A stretch of DNA of 64,000 nucleotides. Origin: Durusdinium trenchii. Taxonomy: Eukaryota > Sar > Dinophyceae > Suessiales > Symbiodiniaceae. The stretch lies in contig CAXAMN010003547.1 in NCBI GenBank assembly GCA_963970005.1, positions 81,606 to 145,605 of the forward strand, written 5' to 3'. The notes below the pieces were generated by a model. It made no database searches. It was not told the DNA's origin and worked only from the letters and a program-made list of their open reading frames with translations. Within the stretch, counting starts at the first letter, position 1. Each line of letters starts with the position of its first letter. Below, piece after piece: positions 1-11,670 of the stretch. A program made the translations under genes and the position numbers.

Positions 1-230
1 GGTGGATCAGTTGGACGAAACCCTTTGTCCAGGGGTGGACACACACACACACATATGTCTGTATGATGCCAAACCTCCCTCGCTCCTCAAAATCATCCCA
101 CTCTTTCAGCTGTCCAGAATCAGGACTCCACATTTATATAATTCACATGCTGGATATTGACACATTGCCCACTCCCGACCATTGTCACATCACCACTTTC
201 AGCAATGGTAGAACACTCACCCACTCTCAC

Positions 231-350
231 CCCCCTTTTGTAGGCACTGTGCCAGCGCGCGTGCGGTTTCTCGGTGGCTCCGAGATGCTGGCCCTCCGAC
301 TTCATCTCCCCTTGCAGCTCCAACAACTTATTGTAGGGCAAGACGCAGGC
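231..350 (-). CDS. Internal exon of an unrecognised protein
   Basis: A 120-nt block reads 40 codons in phase 0 (begins ACVLPYNKLLELQGEMKSEG, ends SAYKRG). On the minus strand it is preceded by a TTGTTAG acceptor and followed by a strong GTGAGAG donor (donor GT at 229-230, acceptor AG at 351-352). The peptide is charged and looks helical, and I do not recognise a family. A possible upstream exon lies at about 455-600, where one minus frame reads EDLEDDRTQTCGNSRIKPCP and ends near a GA or GT donor. The rest of the gene would lie left of the window. Both splice signals and the open frame are seen; that it is expressed is inferred. Confidence 0.5.
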
Positions 351-639
351 CTAACAAACGACAAGCAGCGCATAAGCTCACAACACTGCTATGTGAGCAT
401 CTTACAGCTCTGTGCATCTTCTGATTTAGAAGCAAGTCAGCAAGTATCACAAGGATCTGAGGGGTCTCGGCTGATCCTTGGACACGGCTTGATCCGGGAG
501 TTGCCGCATGTCTGGGTGCGGTCATCTTCTAGGTCTTCTGCGCCCCCTTTCGTTGGAGGGCGCCGCCCTTTTCGAAATCATGGATGCAGCACCTTCGCAG
601 ACTTCCCGGTGCCAAATTCTAGGTCGCAATGGCGAATAG

Positions 640-1800
640 GAGTTGTCAGTGGCGAACATGTATAGTTTCAAAACATTTCAAAGGGATGGACGTGTTTAAT
701 CAAAATGAAACGAATACGTCAAGGAAACGCTTGGAATGTTGTTGGGTGTGTTGCTGTGTGGAAACGCAGCACACGGAGATACTTGAAGTATATATCTCTT
801 GGCTTTGTCATGGAAGGGCGCAAGCAACTGGACCGGGCGCCGATTCAGGACGGCGATACCAGTACCAAAAAAGTAGCCGCAACCGGAACTCAAATGCAAG
901 AACCAAAGTGTCAAAACCGCAGCCCCTACACAAAAGCACAAAAGACGCATACATTTATATGCTTTAGCAATAATATTGCAATACTTATTACACTAATTAT
1001 ATAATGTACAGTAAAATGTATACTGATTAATGTTATTTTCATGATGTAATCTACCTATATCTATCCATGAAGTATGGCAGGATGCCAGTCCTACACATGA
1101 AAAACACCTCCCAATGGAACCTCTGCTATGCCAGCTCCCGGCCTTGCTGTCCGGCAGGTCGCGAGCCACCAGGTATGCGAACACCGAGCTTTGGGTGCCA
1201 ACCTCACTGCTGTGAGGGTTTGATGGGCCCAAATGGAAACCACTCTAATTCCCTATAGGGGTTCAAGTAATTACCTTCTCAGAAGGTACTTGGACCCTCC
1301 AAACCTATAACAGATCATCACAGTGTCTCCAATCAAAATTTTTGAGAAGGTAATTACTGGGATGCCTCTACAAAAAATTCCAGGCATGCGACCATTGATT
1401 GCCATCCTGGATGCCATCCTTTGCTGTGGCCTCTTTTCATCTCTTTTTTCGTGTCGGTTCCGTTTGAGTTTCGCGAGTGGGCTTTTGATGGCTTTTGAAC
1501 TGTGCTTTGGTTGTTTGACTTAATGTGTCGAAGACTCACAGGAACAAATACGTGAAACAACATAGGACACGCAAACACAGAAACAAAAAAAACACATAAG
1601 AAACAAACCCAACTGAAGACTGCCCAGGCTACTGGACCATGCGCCTGGAATTGAAAGGTGAACTTCCTCAGCAACACCCGGGGCCACGGAGGGGGTTGAT
1701 TGCTTCGGTCTCTCAGACGGCGTGGTTTATGGAGTCGTCCAGAAAGGGGCCACTGTCAAGACGGCGGTCTTCCACCCGAATGTTCGGCCACGTCTTGAAG
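640..1800. other. No supported gene; weak hydrophobic ORFs only
   Basis: Minus-strand frames at 696-950 (start resembling a signal peptide, MRLLCFCVGAAVLTLWFLHL) and 1354-1677 (one hydrophobic stretch) are open, but no splice context or family supports them. An imperfect palindrome sits at 1268-1296. Nothing else was identified. Confidence 0.3.
1268..1296. repeat. Short palindrome, AGAAGGTACTT arms
   Basis: The sequence is nearly self-complementary around ACCTTCTCAGAAGGT, with arms of about 13 bases. A second copy with one mismatch between arms is at 2170-2196, and half a copy is at 1344-1355. This suggests a dispersed short hairpin element or the ends of a decayed inverted-repeat transposon. 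Confidence 0.5.
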
Positions 1801-1807
1801 GTGCATC

Positions 1808-2035
1808 CTTGTTGCTACTAGTAACAAGTGCCACGCTAGTAGTAACAAGTGCCTTACTAGTAGTAACAATGTTTGCTATTAGAATTAAACATAAATTAAT
1901 AGCTTCTTGTTACTACTAGTAAGGCACTTGTTGCTAGTAGCTTCTTGTTCCTAGTAGTAAGGCCAGGAGTCACTATAGTAGCGTCCTTGCTTCTAGTAGC
2001 GATGCCAGGAGCCCCTAGTAGCGTTCTTGTTGCTT
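1808..2035. repeat. CTAGTAG-rich repeat cluster
   Basis: Many copies of CTAGTAG or CTACTAG are spaced by short GC-containing phrases such as AGGCCAGGAG and AGCGTCCTTG. Both orientations are present, so the cluster contains long inverted repeats (for example around 1852-1930). The same phrases recur at about 4510-4585, 40862-40940 and 53916-54150, so this is one dispersed family. The remaining sequence to 2460 shows only the second copy of the short palindrome. Confidence 0.7.
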
Positions 2036-2469
2036 CCTTCTCTATGGAATCCGCCAGGCATCCGCAGTGGGCTCTGCTCCCAAGAGTCGATCATATGTCT
2101 CCAGACTGTTTTTTTGGCTCTGATGAGAAAACACCTAGAACTCATTGAAGCCATTCCCATCCCTAAAGCTCCAAGTACCTCCTCAGAAGGTACTTGGAGC
2201 CCTAGGGCATATTATCCTACACGAACCCCTTAGGGACCTTCGAAAAGTGGCGGGCTGCCGGTCCCAGCAGTACGTAAGGGGGGTTAGTCCGCATCTCATG
2301 CAGTCCGCAGTCCTTGAGTCTTGGCTAATCTACTTTCCTTGACGAACAGGGGGTTTTCCACTTCCATGTATGTGAGTGAGTAGGAGTGCATCAGTCCTTT
2401 CTAGGTATCAGCGGCAGACTTGGACAGCATCATCATTGGCCACCAAGCCTCTGCCGGCTAAAGGGCTTT

Positions 2470-3062
2470 AAAATCACTGAAGAGGGCACCACCATGAAGG
2501 GGCACGAAGAGCTCAAGTGGGTCCTCCAGTGGCTCCGGCAGCTCGGTATCAAGACACAAAAGAGGAAACGCTGACCCGGTCGACTGGGCCCAACAATCCA
2601 ATCAAATGAGTGCACCATTTTGCGTGCACGAAACGAGAGCTCAAACACCGGCTTCCCCTCTTCAGGTTCCCCTCTCCACCCTGGTCGCCCCCTGGTCCTC
2701 GGAACGTGGAGGCGACAATTGTGGATCTCGTTGATCAAGCGATCCGATAAACGGTTGAGCGAGCCTACAGAGAGTCGTGCCGAGGACAGCCGTGGGGGCT
2801 GAGCCAACCTCGGGCGCAGCAACGACTGAAACAGAATGCCCAGCATTGCATGAACAAGAGCCTTGGCCTGGAAATGCATGGAAAGTTTCCAATCCTGCAT
2901 CCAATCTATGGGCCTCATGCAACATGCAGCCCCAAGAAGTCCAGGTCAAATAAACAAAGCAAATATCAAATTAATGAATAAATGAAACACATATCCTTTG
3001 GGTAACCTATGCAAGGATCCGCAAGGAACGGAAACGAACACGTGACAAAGAGGAATCACCTT
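2470..3062 (-). other. Possible 3' exons of the axonemal ASH-domain gene
   Basis: Minus-strand frames contain protein-like pieces. One at about 2460-2575 reads ELPEPLEDPLELFVPLHGGA and runs to a TAG stop, following a CAG acceptor. Another at about 2600-2760 reads RGEPEEGKPVFELSFRA. Both would suit the downstream end of the gene at 3063-5444 but could not be joined in phase with certainty. The rest is non-coding as far as I can see. Confidence 0.25.
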
Positions 3063-5444
3063 TCAGCAATCAGGCCACTGCCAATCCACACGCATGGGCA
3101 TAAAGCCGCCATTGGCGATCTCGATGGTCTGTTGGGAGATGTGGCCTACTTGGGTGCCAGGCCGTAGCCAATCTAAGCGCCATGGGATCAACTGCCATGG
3201 CGAAACACCATCTTCGCACGGAAGCGGCTTCAAATCGTCTTTGAGCGTTGGCCAACGTGCTAACTCCAGGCGAATCGCGTCGCAAACAGCTACTAAGGTC
3301 ATCAAGGTCCTCTCGCCATTGTCACCTTCCACATAGATGGGACACCGATGATGTCCTACCTTGTCAGCATTGAACTTCACGCACAACTCGATGCTTGAAT
3401 TCGCATCCATGTAGAAGGAGGCCGGGGAAACAGAGAAGGATCCCACCACCAAGCACATCTCAGAGCCAGGGAAGGTCTCATAGAAGTAATCTTCTGGTGG
3501 ATCTTCTTCGTTCACAATCAGCCGAAAGGCACCTTCACCTCCAGAATTATGAATTCGCACCATTTCAGTGATGTTGTTGCCTGAAGAGGGACAGTGGGTC
3601 CCAGGCGCGGAACGGGAGAGGTCGTATTGGAGCACTCGAAAAGATCAAAATCGGCCTAGCCTTGTCTGAAAATGTCCACACTGATTACAGCAAACCATGT
3701 GCATCCTTTGGCCCCTGGACTCGCACAAGGTTCTTACAGCCATGGTGCCTTAGTGGTCACCACTCCTTCTCCCAGAATTCCACCATTCAGGTAAAACAGG
3801 CGAAAATCCTTGCAACATCTGGCAAACAACTTCCAAAGCCTGCTATATTCGTCTTGGATCTCTTGCCTTGACTTTCCAAGACGTACCAACACTTGCAGCT
3901 TCGGGTCCTCTGGTTTCGACCAAGGGAAACAAACGCCCTCCAGTCGCCTTATTGGGGTGATTTCATATGGGACTGGAATACTGACTGGAATAATATATAT
4001 ATATGCCGATCAATTGGCCCCTTTTCAACCATCCCCAGTCCCAAACAGGTCGTGTCTGGGTATCGTTTCCCATGTGGCCTGCAAGCATGCAGCCGCAGTC
4101 CACCGGATCCGCGATCTTTAGGCTTGGCTGCTCCCGTCTCGACAGCAAGGGCAGCTCGTAGTCGCCCACCTCTGTGCAAATGGTCAGCACATCGTTCTCG
4201 TCGTTCAGCGTGCTGGGTGCAAATTGCCTGGATCAGGTCATTGGATCGTTCGCACAAATCTACCAACGTGCCGTGGAGAATGGATAAGATAGAATTTAGT
4301 GGAGTTGAAACGGCCCGAAAGATGACCCAAGATCCTATGATCCCAAACCTCGGCAGCCCCAAACGAATGTGCCCCAAACCCCACATGGCGCTCTCTCAGC
4401 TCCCGACACGACCAGATGGGCGGCCAGGCCAGGCACCACGACTGCGGCCAGAGGATCTAAGCCGACGAGCTCCGGCCGCTGGGAATTGAGCTCCTGCTCA
4501 GGCGCTTATTGTTCCTAGTAGTAAGGCCAGGAGCCTCTAGTCAGTAGCATCCTTGCTCCAACTGGCTCCTAGTAGAAATGCCCTTTGTTAGTACAGTAAT
4601 GCACAGTGTAGCTTCTTGTTCCCATTTGTGGATCCAAATGGTTGGAAGTCCATGGGGTGCAAAACGCTTAGTGACTTGGGAACAGCAGAACTGACTGATA
4701 CTGACTGGCTCATTGGGGGCAAGCTGAGCGCACGAGTTCGCCTTTTCGTGCACAATAAATGCTTTAAACACGTTCGATGCGACCTCTAACTGAAGAAACT
4801 TCTGGTCGAAACCTCTGACCTTGCTAGGCCTTGAAATTCACAAGCCGTGAGACGTCGGACATCGAACAGGTGTTCCTTGACAGATCCATGATCCATGTTC
4901 TTGACGTTTTTGGGTCTCCACCTTAACAAATCACTTGGCAACGGACCAACCTTCATATCTGAAAACAACTCCCGCAAAATAGACCGCCCTGGTCGTTTTC
5001 CACCAGTCCTTGTCGTAGTGCAGCTCTTTGATGGAGAAAGCGGCACTTTTGCAGGGTAAGACCCGCAAACGTCGGCTAATGCCAGTGCAGTTGCGGAACT
5101 CCACCTGACGATTGGAGATACATTCACAGTGGCCAAATGCTGCAGAACAGCATCCGACCAGGGCTTTCGCTGTTTACAGGTCTTTGGACTGTGACCGATC
5201 GTTGGAAGGAGATCTGAAAAAGTCCGTCCACTTTAGGAGCTGTTGGTTATAGAATATGATAGAATTGTAGCAGCGTCCCAATGAGCTCGCATGACCCTAC
5301 CAAACGTCCGGACATCGGTCCGAACATGCTTTACCTCGTTAGTACATGCCTTCGAACGTGACCGAGTGGGAAGCCAAAGGTACCCGGATCTGGTAGAGCC
5401 CGCCGATCTCGTAGTTCCGAAACAGCACCACGTCGGGTGTGAAC
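3063..5444 (-). CDS. DLEC1/HYDIN-like axonemal protein with ASH/MSP-type domains (partial, at least 5 exons)
   Basis: Five exons join in phase on the minus strand: 5384-5444 (RFTPDVV..NYEIGGLYQIR), 5009-5104 (VEFRNCTGISRRLRVLP), 4408-4493 (VVVPGLAAHLVV), 4079-4227 (QFAPSTLNDENDVLTICTE..VDCGCMLAG) and 3580 down to about 3073 (NNITEMVRIHNSGGEGAFRL to MPMRVDWQWPD). The pattern 'V-x-F-x-N', 'R-V-L-P', 'V-P-G-x6-V-x-F-x-P', 'P-V-D-C-G' is that of the immunoglobulin-like ASH/MSP domains of DLEC1, HYDIN and related proteins of the flagellar central apparatus, so a role in the flagellum is likely. Introns are 5105-5383 (GT-AG), 4494-5008 (GA-AG), 4228-4407 (GT-AG) and 3581-4078 (GC-AG). In the last, donor and acceptor both read CAG|GC. 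Intron 4494-5008 holds a CTAGTAG repeat. The exact 3' end is unclear: a TGA follows WPDC at 3063, but a GC donor just before it is possible. DLEC1 versus HYDIN cannot be told apart here. Confidence 0.72.
4508..4585. repeat. CTAGTAG repeat copy inside an intron
   Basis: Contains TTCCTAGTAGTAAGGCCAGG and further CTAGTAG phrases shared with the clusters at 1808-2035, 40862-40940 and 53916-54150. It lies within the GA-AG intron of the axonemal gene. Confidence 0.65.
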
Positions 5445-6168
5445 CTGAGGATCGAAACATTGAAATTGAAAAGCAGGGTGTCCACCCAACAACACTGTAG
5501 TCCAAGACATGTCGAAACTTTCAGCCAGGCAATCATATGCGGGGTCTGCTCCCGACAAAGGCCACCCAAATCTACAGTAGATTTTTAATAGATTATCGTG
5601 AGGCCTATGGAGCTGCCACCATCTGCCGAGGAACCAAAAAGGGCACGGCTCGCCCTTATCTTTGCCTCCTCGGTCAGCTAGAAACCGAGGATTCTTCAAG
5701 AAGTTCACCTGGTTTCGAGGGCAGCACAATGCGGGAAGTGCGGAAGGATGCGGCTGCTGCACCTGCCCTCCGCCCATATGTTTCTTTTCGCGAGTGCATG
5801 TGGGGCCCCAAAAGGCACTTGTTTTCCGCATATTAGACCTTCGAGTATACCTGGAAAGTTGTCTGTGCCGACAGCATGAGCCCTGAAAAGGCTCCTTGGC
5901 TCCGGCTTTTCACCGTAATTTCTAAGAGATCACGTGCTGATCCTTGACATCATCAATACTTAAGGATTACAATAAGATCGCCACAAATTAGTGAGGGGGG
6001 ACCCTAAATGTAACTTATATACATGTTCCTTGACTTTGAGGGTCAAACTTGTATATAATATAAAAATATATGTATAATATAACAAGTTGTTTTTAAGTCA
6101 ATAATACGGTCAATAATGTAATGATACATGTTCGACCCCCCAGCTAACATTTTTCTATTGAACATCAA
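5445..6168. other. Probable upstream intron and AT-rich intergenic DNA
   Basis: The minus frame at 5445-5831 is open but reads without family resemblance; an upstream exon of the axonemal gene may hide here. From 5930 to 6168 the DNA is AT-rich, with an imperfect inverted repeat (5995-6090: GACCCTAAATG.., ..ACTTTGAGGGTC) and no gene. Confidence 0.35.
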
Positions 6169-7309
6169 CTAGTAAGGATGAGCCACGTGCTCCTTATGCG
6201 AATGGCGCTCATCACGTGCCTTCATCTGCATCCTTTTCACGATCTCCCGGTTCTTCGCTTTCTGATCGGCGTTCAGACCCGCAGGCATCCGAGGACGCTT
6301 CCGAAGCCGCTCCTGGCGGGCGCCCATGGGTGATGTGGGCTGTGGCGGTGGCAATGGCGGCAATGGGTGACGTAAAAGGGCAACTGAAGCACCGTTCACC
6401 AAGATCCGCATGCAGCTAACCCAACAGAAAAGAAGCCAGCATTTGCTGGACTGAAATGGAAGGGCCTTCATATCACAATATTGTATATCACCATCACCCG
6501 CCTGACGCGAAAAGGGTTCCCAGATCAAGGCTTTCTATTCATGGCCTTCCCCCAAGTAGAACGGTAGAACGTAAAGCGTCCGAGGAAAAAGCAAATGAAT
6601 GAAAGCTGTGGTCCCTGGTTGCCTGGCGCCTGGCAGATGTTCTCGACCTCACTGTGAAAACACGTTCAATACGAAGCCAACTCCCCCCCTATTCACACAA
6701 ACGAGACCGGAGTCCGGAGTATGTATTTTTATTGTGTATTTTTTTGGGGGGCGAGAAAACCCGTCGTTGTGTTTTCTCATGTAGGGCAACAAGGGATTCG
6801 CATGGCTTCGATTTGGGTCACAAGCCCTGACCATGGTCACCCGCCTGGATCCTACCAGCGGAAGCTCCCTCGCTGACCACGACCGTCGCCTGAAGCTCCG
6901 CGGCAATGGTGTTCCGTTGCTCCTCGGTGAGGGTCGCCTTCACCTGGCTTCACCACGCCCCTCTCGGGTGCGGCTTCGGGCCCCGAAGAGTTTGGCTTCG
7001 GAATGGTGGGTGGTCAAACAGGTCCAACGGGAGGTTCCTGGTGGCTTGAGGAGCCGATTCTTGCAAGCCTTTTGCGGTGCAAATGATAGGGAATTCCAAG
7101 CTTCCAGACTCAAGGCCTGTGCACATGCCCCCCAGCCAAACCCATCCCAAAAACGATTGACAAACACGGGCCCTCTGCGCAGACCAAAAGACCTGCATCG
7201 TCTCTGCTCGAAGCTTCTGCGATCGTGTCATCTTGAAGTGATTGGGCTCCTGGCACGGTTGTTCCGAATCAGCAACACCCCTGGAATTCTTGGACATCGT
7301 GCCTAACAT
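6169..7309 (-). CDS. Three-exon gene for a 139-aa basic, charged protein of unknown function
   Basis: The model starts at ATG 7309. Exon 1 is 7193-7309 (39 codons, ends RSQKLRAETMQ). Exon 2 is 6856-6943 (VKATLTEEQRNTIAAELQAT, 29 codons plus 1 nt). Exon 3 is 6172-6383 (PLPPLPPPQPTSPMGARQER, then AGLNADQKAKNREIVKRMQM, ends HVAHPY) with stop TAG at 6169-6171. Both introns are GT-AG (6944-7192 and 6384-6855) and the phases (0, then 1/2) fit exactly. A second in-frame Met at 7297 could be the true start. The C-terminal part is rich in Lys/Arg and looks alpha-helical, after a Pro-rich linker. I recognise no family. The intron at 6384-6855 carries no other open gene. The in-phase fit across three blocks is the main evidence. 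Confidence 0.55.
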
Positions 7310-7689
7310 ACCAATGACTTACCAACACGACTGCGAACCATAGTTGGTACGTGCGTCATTGTTTGGAATTGTTGGGCAATGTATCTGCACAGCGTATCAA
7401 ACATATAGTGATTTGATTGATATGTGCGCAATGCTTCTTTAAGGACTTGCCGTCATCAAACGCAAGGCACAAATCAGTGATCACTTTGTGGTTGGAGACT
7501 CGTTGATTTGAGGTGCTCTGATACTCTGAGATGCTACAAGCTTAATGTTTGACTGTCATGCTTGGAATGACCTACTTAAGGGCCAACAATACAACTGACC
7601 AAACAAACACACATAAATATGTTTAAACATGATATATTATATATATATTACTACACAGTATACAAGCACATTTGGATGATATATTTTCT
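7310..7689. other. Intergenic, no gene seen
   Basis: AT-rich sequence with a short TA tract at 7632-7648. No coding-like frame or repeat family was recognised. Confidence 0.4.
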
Positions 7690-8797
7690 TCAGTCCTCCG
7701 GCTTGGAGACTGCCAGCAAGTTGTCATGCTGAGGGATTGTTCCCTTCTTAATGTCATAGTAGCGCTCCATGTCTTCCATCATGCCACGCCTCAACAAGAA
7801 TCAGAATTGTCTGCTGATAGTTGATGATTAATGTGTGGAGACGCCAAACCTGTCAGCAGCACGCAAAGGTGTGCTTGCGCAATGTTCGTTGAGTGAGGCC
7901 AGCCACAAACAAAGAATTTTCATGAATTTTCTAATAGATTGCAGTGTCGATTTTCTGAGGACACCTGGACACCAGCGATGGGCGAAAAGTCGTTGCTTCT
8001 AAGCCCCGCACGGCACAATTAACCGCTCGCTCTCCAGCTGATTGCGGTCAAGCATGTGCTTCAGCTTGCCTCAACTAAGGACCCGCATGCAGCCACTCTC
8101 AACTCCAACAATTCTGAACCGTGATTCAATGATTCACTCAGCTGCCACCCTAACACCCCAGCCTAACAGAACAAAAAAAACCACAGCCACCCCACCTTGA
8201 TCCCACGCACCATGTGTCACCGCGGACTCTCACCGTGTGCGCTTTCTCACGACGGGTGGCTCTCGGGGACCGGCACCTGCTCCCGCATGACTAAGCCCCA
8301 CCGCTCCAGCAAAGCTTCCGCCTCCTGCGGCGGAGCACGGTGCGCTACTTGGGACTCCAAGAAGTGCTTGCAGGGAACCAGTTCTATGAAGCAGATCTTG
8401 CTTGGTCAAAAGGCTTCAGGAATGCGCGAATGTGAGCAAACTAGCCAGATCTAACAACAAACGCAAAACAGCCACTGGGAGTCACACTACTCCTTCCTCA
8501 CCTTCCACCATCCTTTGCTCCAGGTGGAGTTCAACTTTGGCTGTGCCTATTCTCCAATTTGCCCCAGTTTCCACTCCCACAACCTTCTAAACGATGCCAA
8601 GGTCTCCTGGCCACCTCACCACACTCCACCGCCGTCTCCTGCTGATCGGACTCCCGCGCGCCCTCGATCTGCACGCGCAGGAGCTCTTGCAGCTCTGCGA
8701 GGCGCCCCTCTTCGGAGTACACCTGGCGCGCGGGTCCGATGCGTGAGGCCGCTGCGTCTTGAGGCGCAGAAGGGGCTGGGGTCGAAGAGGTGGCCAT
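7690..8797 (-). CDS. Multi-exon gene for a small helical protein of unknown function
   Basis: Exon 1 runs 8615-8797 from ATG (MATSSTPAPSAPQDAAASRI, later GRLAELQELLRVQIEGARES) to a GT donor, phase 0. Exon 2 is 8251-8396 (ICFIELVPCKHFLESQVAHR, LLERWGLVMREQVPVPESHP). It could stop at TGA 8247-8249, but the bases there, TC|GTGAGA, look like a classic donor, so I read it as spliced. The 3' exons are 8012-8069 (KLKHMLDRNQLESERLIV) and 7690-7789 (RGMMEDMERYYDIKKGTIPQ, ends SKPED and TGA 7690-7692). They join in phase through intron 7790-8011 (GT-AG). The link between exons 2 and 3 is not resolved in phase, so a short exon may be missing, or two genes may be present. The segment around LAELQELL could form a coiled coil. 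No family is recognised. Confidence 0.5.
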
Positions 8798-10619
8798 TCA
8801 GGTGGCTGTCGAAGAGATCCTTCATTCAGTGGACTGTGAGATCCAGAGCTCAGGAGCACACCCTGAAGAGGACTTCAACTCAGGTCGTCCGACCCTGCCT
8901 GGTCCTGAATATCTTTAATCTCCTCCACCTCCTGTGGATGACGCAGCCAGGCATCATTTCATGGCGAACCGCAAAAAAGGTCATTGGTTGCAGTCCAGGT
9001 GCTCCGCATGGACGTGGCTCTCCAAACTGGGCTTTATTCGCGGCTAGGCTACTGTCAATGCCGTCTCCCATTCGAACTCTTCTCCATCGAACTCTGCACC
9101 ACAATAGGTGGGGGTCAACTTTCAAAAAGGCTTTGGAGGATTGATTCATGACCTGGCAACCGGTTCCCCAACGTATATCAACCTTGAAACTTACAAAAAA
9201 TGCTTTCAAGGCCTTACCTGTTGTTATGGCCCTGATGCATGCAATACAGCACATAAAAGAACCAATCCTGTAGCCAGCCAAATTTGTTGCACATCAATTT
9301 CTTTCGAATGAACACTTTCTTCCCAAAAAGGGTCATGACTCTTCACCCAGTTCACCAACTCTCTTTGGTGTGAGGCGATTCCTCCCCAACGACAAGGGGT
9401 CCACTCCACACCGTCCAGCGCCCACCGTCCACCCACCGTCCACCGTCCTTGTTCAGGTTGATCTCCCCATCGGCTCGGATGAAGGTGTCCGCTTTGGGCA
9501 CTTCTTCTGCACCTTGAGCGTCACCCATGACGCCAAGCTGGGCGGGGCGAGTTGGGAGAAGGGGGGGTACGAGATGTACCAATCAAATGAACGGTTCTCC
9601 GTCGCCGGCAGATTTGGTCAATTTCCGGAGTTTGTTTCTGTGAATGTGCAAGTTGACATCATCCCCTTCAGGAATCAGGGTGGCCTGGTACCACTCTTGG
9701 AATGGAGTATGTGATGAATCGGTTGTGGTTCGTCAAGGGTCACTTGATGACTGATGTGGTGATTTGCAATGTCTTGGTGTGTGTTGCCTCAACTTTGAAG
9801 TGACATGTAGCATGCTGATTGGTATGTGGCAAGGTGTATCGTTTAACAGTGGTGTTCTGTACCTGGTGGCGTCTAGCACGGTAAATTGTCCTGTGACCGT
9901 GATGTGATGGGCTATGGCGGTGGTTTAATTGTTTGAAGTATTGAACCGAGGTGAAAAACCTTGCCTTTTTCGTGCATTTCTTCAGATGTCTTGACGATGG
10001 GATACTTTCCTGCCTTGGGAAACTTCTCTAGACATCTCTAGTTTGGGACACTTTCATTTAGAAATCTCCACTTGTCAGAACTTTTCTGTCGGCACCTCTG
10101 CTTTCGGATACTCTTCGGTAATTTGGGATTCTCTCCTCTGTCAATTTCTACTTTAGGTCACTGTTCTATAGAAACCTCCACTTTCGGATTCACTTCCCAA
10201 TTATGTACTTGTTGGCAGTTCATCTCTTTCTCTCTTTAGAATTCGTTCTTGGTTCTTCTCTGTAATGGCAATCCATTGCTATTAAGTTTGGTTTATTTTT
10301 AATACTACCCGCCCGTCAACAAACCTTCTGGCCAATTTGACAAACAGAAGGGCCCCCAGTGAGTTTGGTCCGTCTTTTGCGCCAAAACATGGTGACGTCT
10401 TGTACGCAGTTTGCCTCCGTCCGGTGCCTGGGCAGTTTGCCTACTAAAGCAAGCATCGGAATGATTTCCACCAATACCGGGAAAGGACTCGAACACGCAT
10501 GTTGGGCGATGTTGCATTTGGGACCGCCAAACACCGCGTTCACTCCCCGACTCCGTTTCGAAAGGGAGATGGGCACAGCGCCGGCCATCTTTGAGCAAAA
10601 TCAACCCCCACCATTAAAT
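8798..10619. other. Mostly non-coding; ambiguous open frames at 9370-9714 on both strands
   Basis: At 9430-9560 the minus strand reads EEVPKADTFIRADGEINLNK, while the plus strand reads VLVQVDLPIGSDEGVRFGHF in a longer frame (9370-9714). Neither has convincing splice support, so neither is called. The stretch 10005-10200 is a degenerate T-rich tandem repeat (phrases TTTCGGATAC and AAACCTCCAC recur about every 30-50 bases). Nothing else was seen. Confidence 0.3.
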
Positions 10620-11139
10620 TCAACATGGTTCATGTCTCATGATTCTCACGAGGATGTCCCACGAAATCGTGGCCAGCCATCGTGGCAGTTTCTGACGGGT
10701 CCCGTCGTCCATGCGCCTGCCTCCACGCGCCACATCTCTGGGTGCCGCACCATCGGCCGCTCCCTCTTCCGGATCTCCAGTTTCGGGGTGCTCGGCGTAA
10801 AGTTCCCTAAAAGCATCCTCGTAGATGTAGCCCACCTGACATATGGCGCCAGGCCGGCGCATACGGCGCTGCGGGGCTCAGAGAGAAAACGGCCAAGAGA
10901 GAGAGAGAGGGAGGGGATACAAAAAACTGGGGAGATCGTAAGCAGTAATACAGTATACAGAATAAACACTTTGACGCGGGCCCAAGTAAAAACCGCAGAT
11001 CAAACAAGCACATACCTTCAAGCATCTGCCACTCCTCCAGGGTGGTTAGCTGCAGTTGAGCCGCATAGCCCTGTGCATAATCCCGTGCTTTTGGCGGGGC
11101 TGGAGGCTCAGCATCTGGTGAAACATCGGCATCCGACAT
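10620..11139 (-). CDS. Two-exon gene for a small acidic/basic protein of unknown function
   Basis: Exon 1 starts at ATG 11139 (MSDADVSPDAEPPAPPKARD, then TTLEEWQMLE) and ends with donor GAAG|GTATGTGC at 11014-11015 (41 codons plus 1 nt). A strong pyrimidine tract (CCTCTCTCTCTCTCTT..TCTCTCTGAG) precedes the likely acceptor at 10877-10878. Exon 2, 10620-10876, then reads in phase through VGYIYEDAFRELYAEHPETG to a TGA at 10620, giving about 126 aa. An alternative acceptor (CAG before GTGGGCTAC) breaks the frame. The N-terminus is rich in Asp, Ala and Pro and looks disordered. No family is recognised. The plus-strand frame 10359-11168 across the same DNA is taken as a shadow. Confidence 0.45.
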
Positions 11140-11670
11140 GGTCGGAGCCAGATCCCGTGCAGAATTGAAGTATAAACTGCGGAGCCAAATGCAACGGCAC
11201 GGTGGGGACTCGGATTCAACACATTCAACCAAAAACTCTGGCCAAATGCCCCTTATGCTCGTGACAGCTCCAGCTGCTGTAAATGATATCTCATGCCCTC
11301 CTTCATGATGATGCTATGATTCCCTGCCGTCTGAGAATCGGAAGTCCACATGCTCTGGCACAAACTGATGCTGTGGATCATTGGTCATGAGAAACACTTC
11401 TTCAGCTCATGCTTGCAAGGTTGTTATGTATTCGTTTAGAGACTCGAGATGTTTAGAATTGTTTAGAGTTTCAGCAGGGGCAGCTGTATTGGGCGTGTTC
11501 TTGCTTTCATTGTCTACATGAGGGATGAGTCAAGTTTCATGGGAAGCAGCCTGCCTCAATCCTGGACACTCCTTCAGATGTGTGTATAATCTCAAATCAC
11601 TTCTCAAATCATAAGGTTCAAGCTAGGAGTTCAAATGTTTCTTGTCAGCAAGCTGGTGCCCAATCCAAGT

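Noticed and set aside
9352..9714. Gene at 9.4-9.7 kb
   Set aside because: Both strands are open with comparable peptide quality; no splice chain decided between them.
10359..11168. 269-codon plus ORF
   Set aside because: Overlaps a better minus model with a start codon, donor and pyrimidine tract; the plus peptide lacks protein-like composition.
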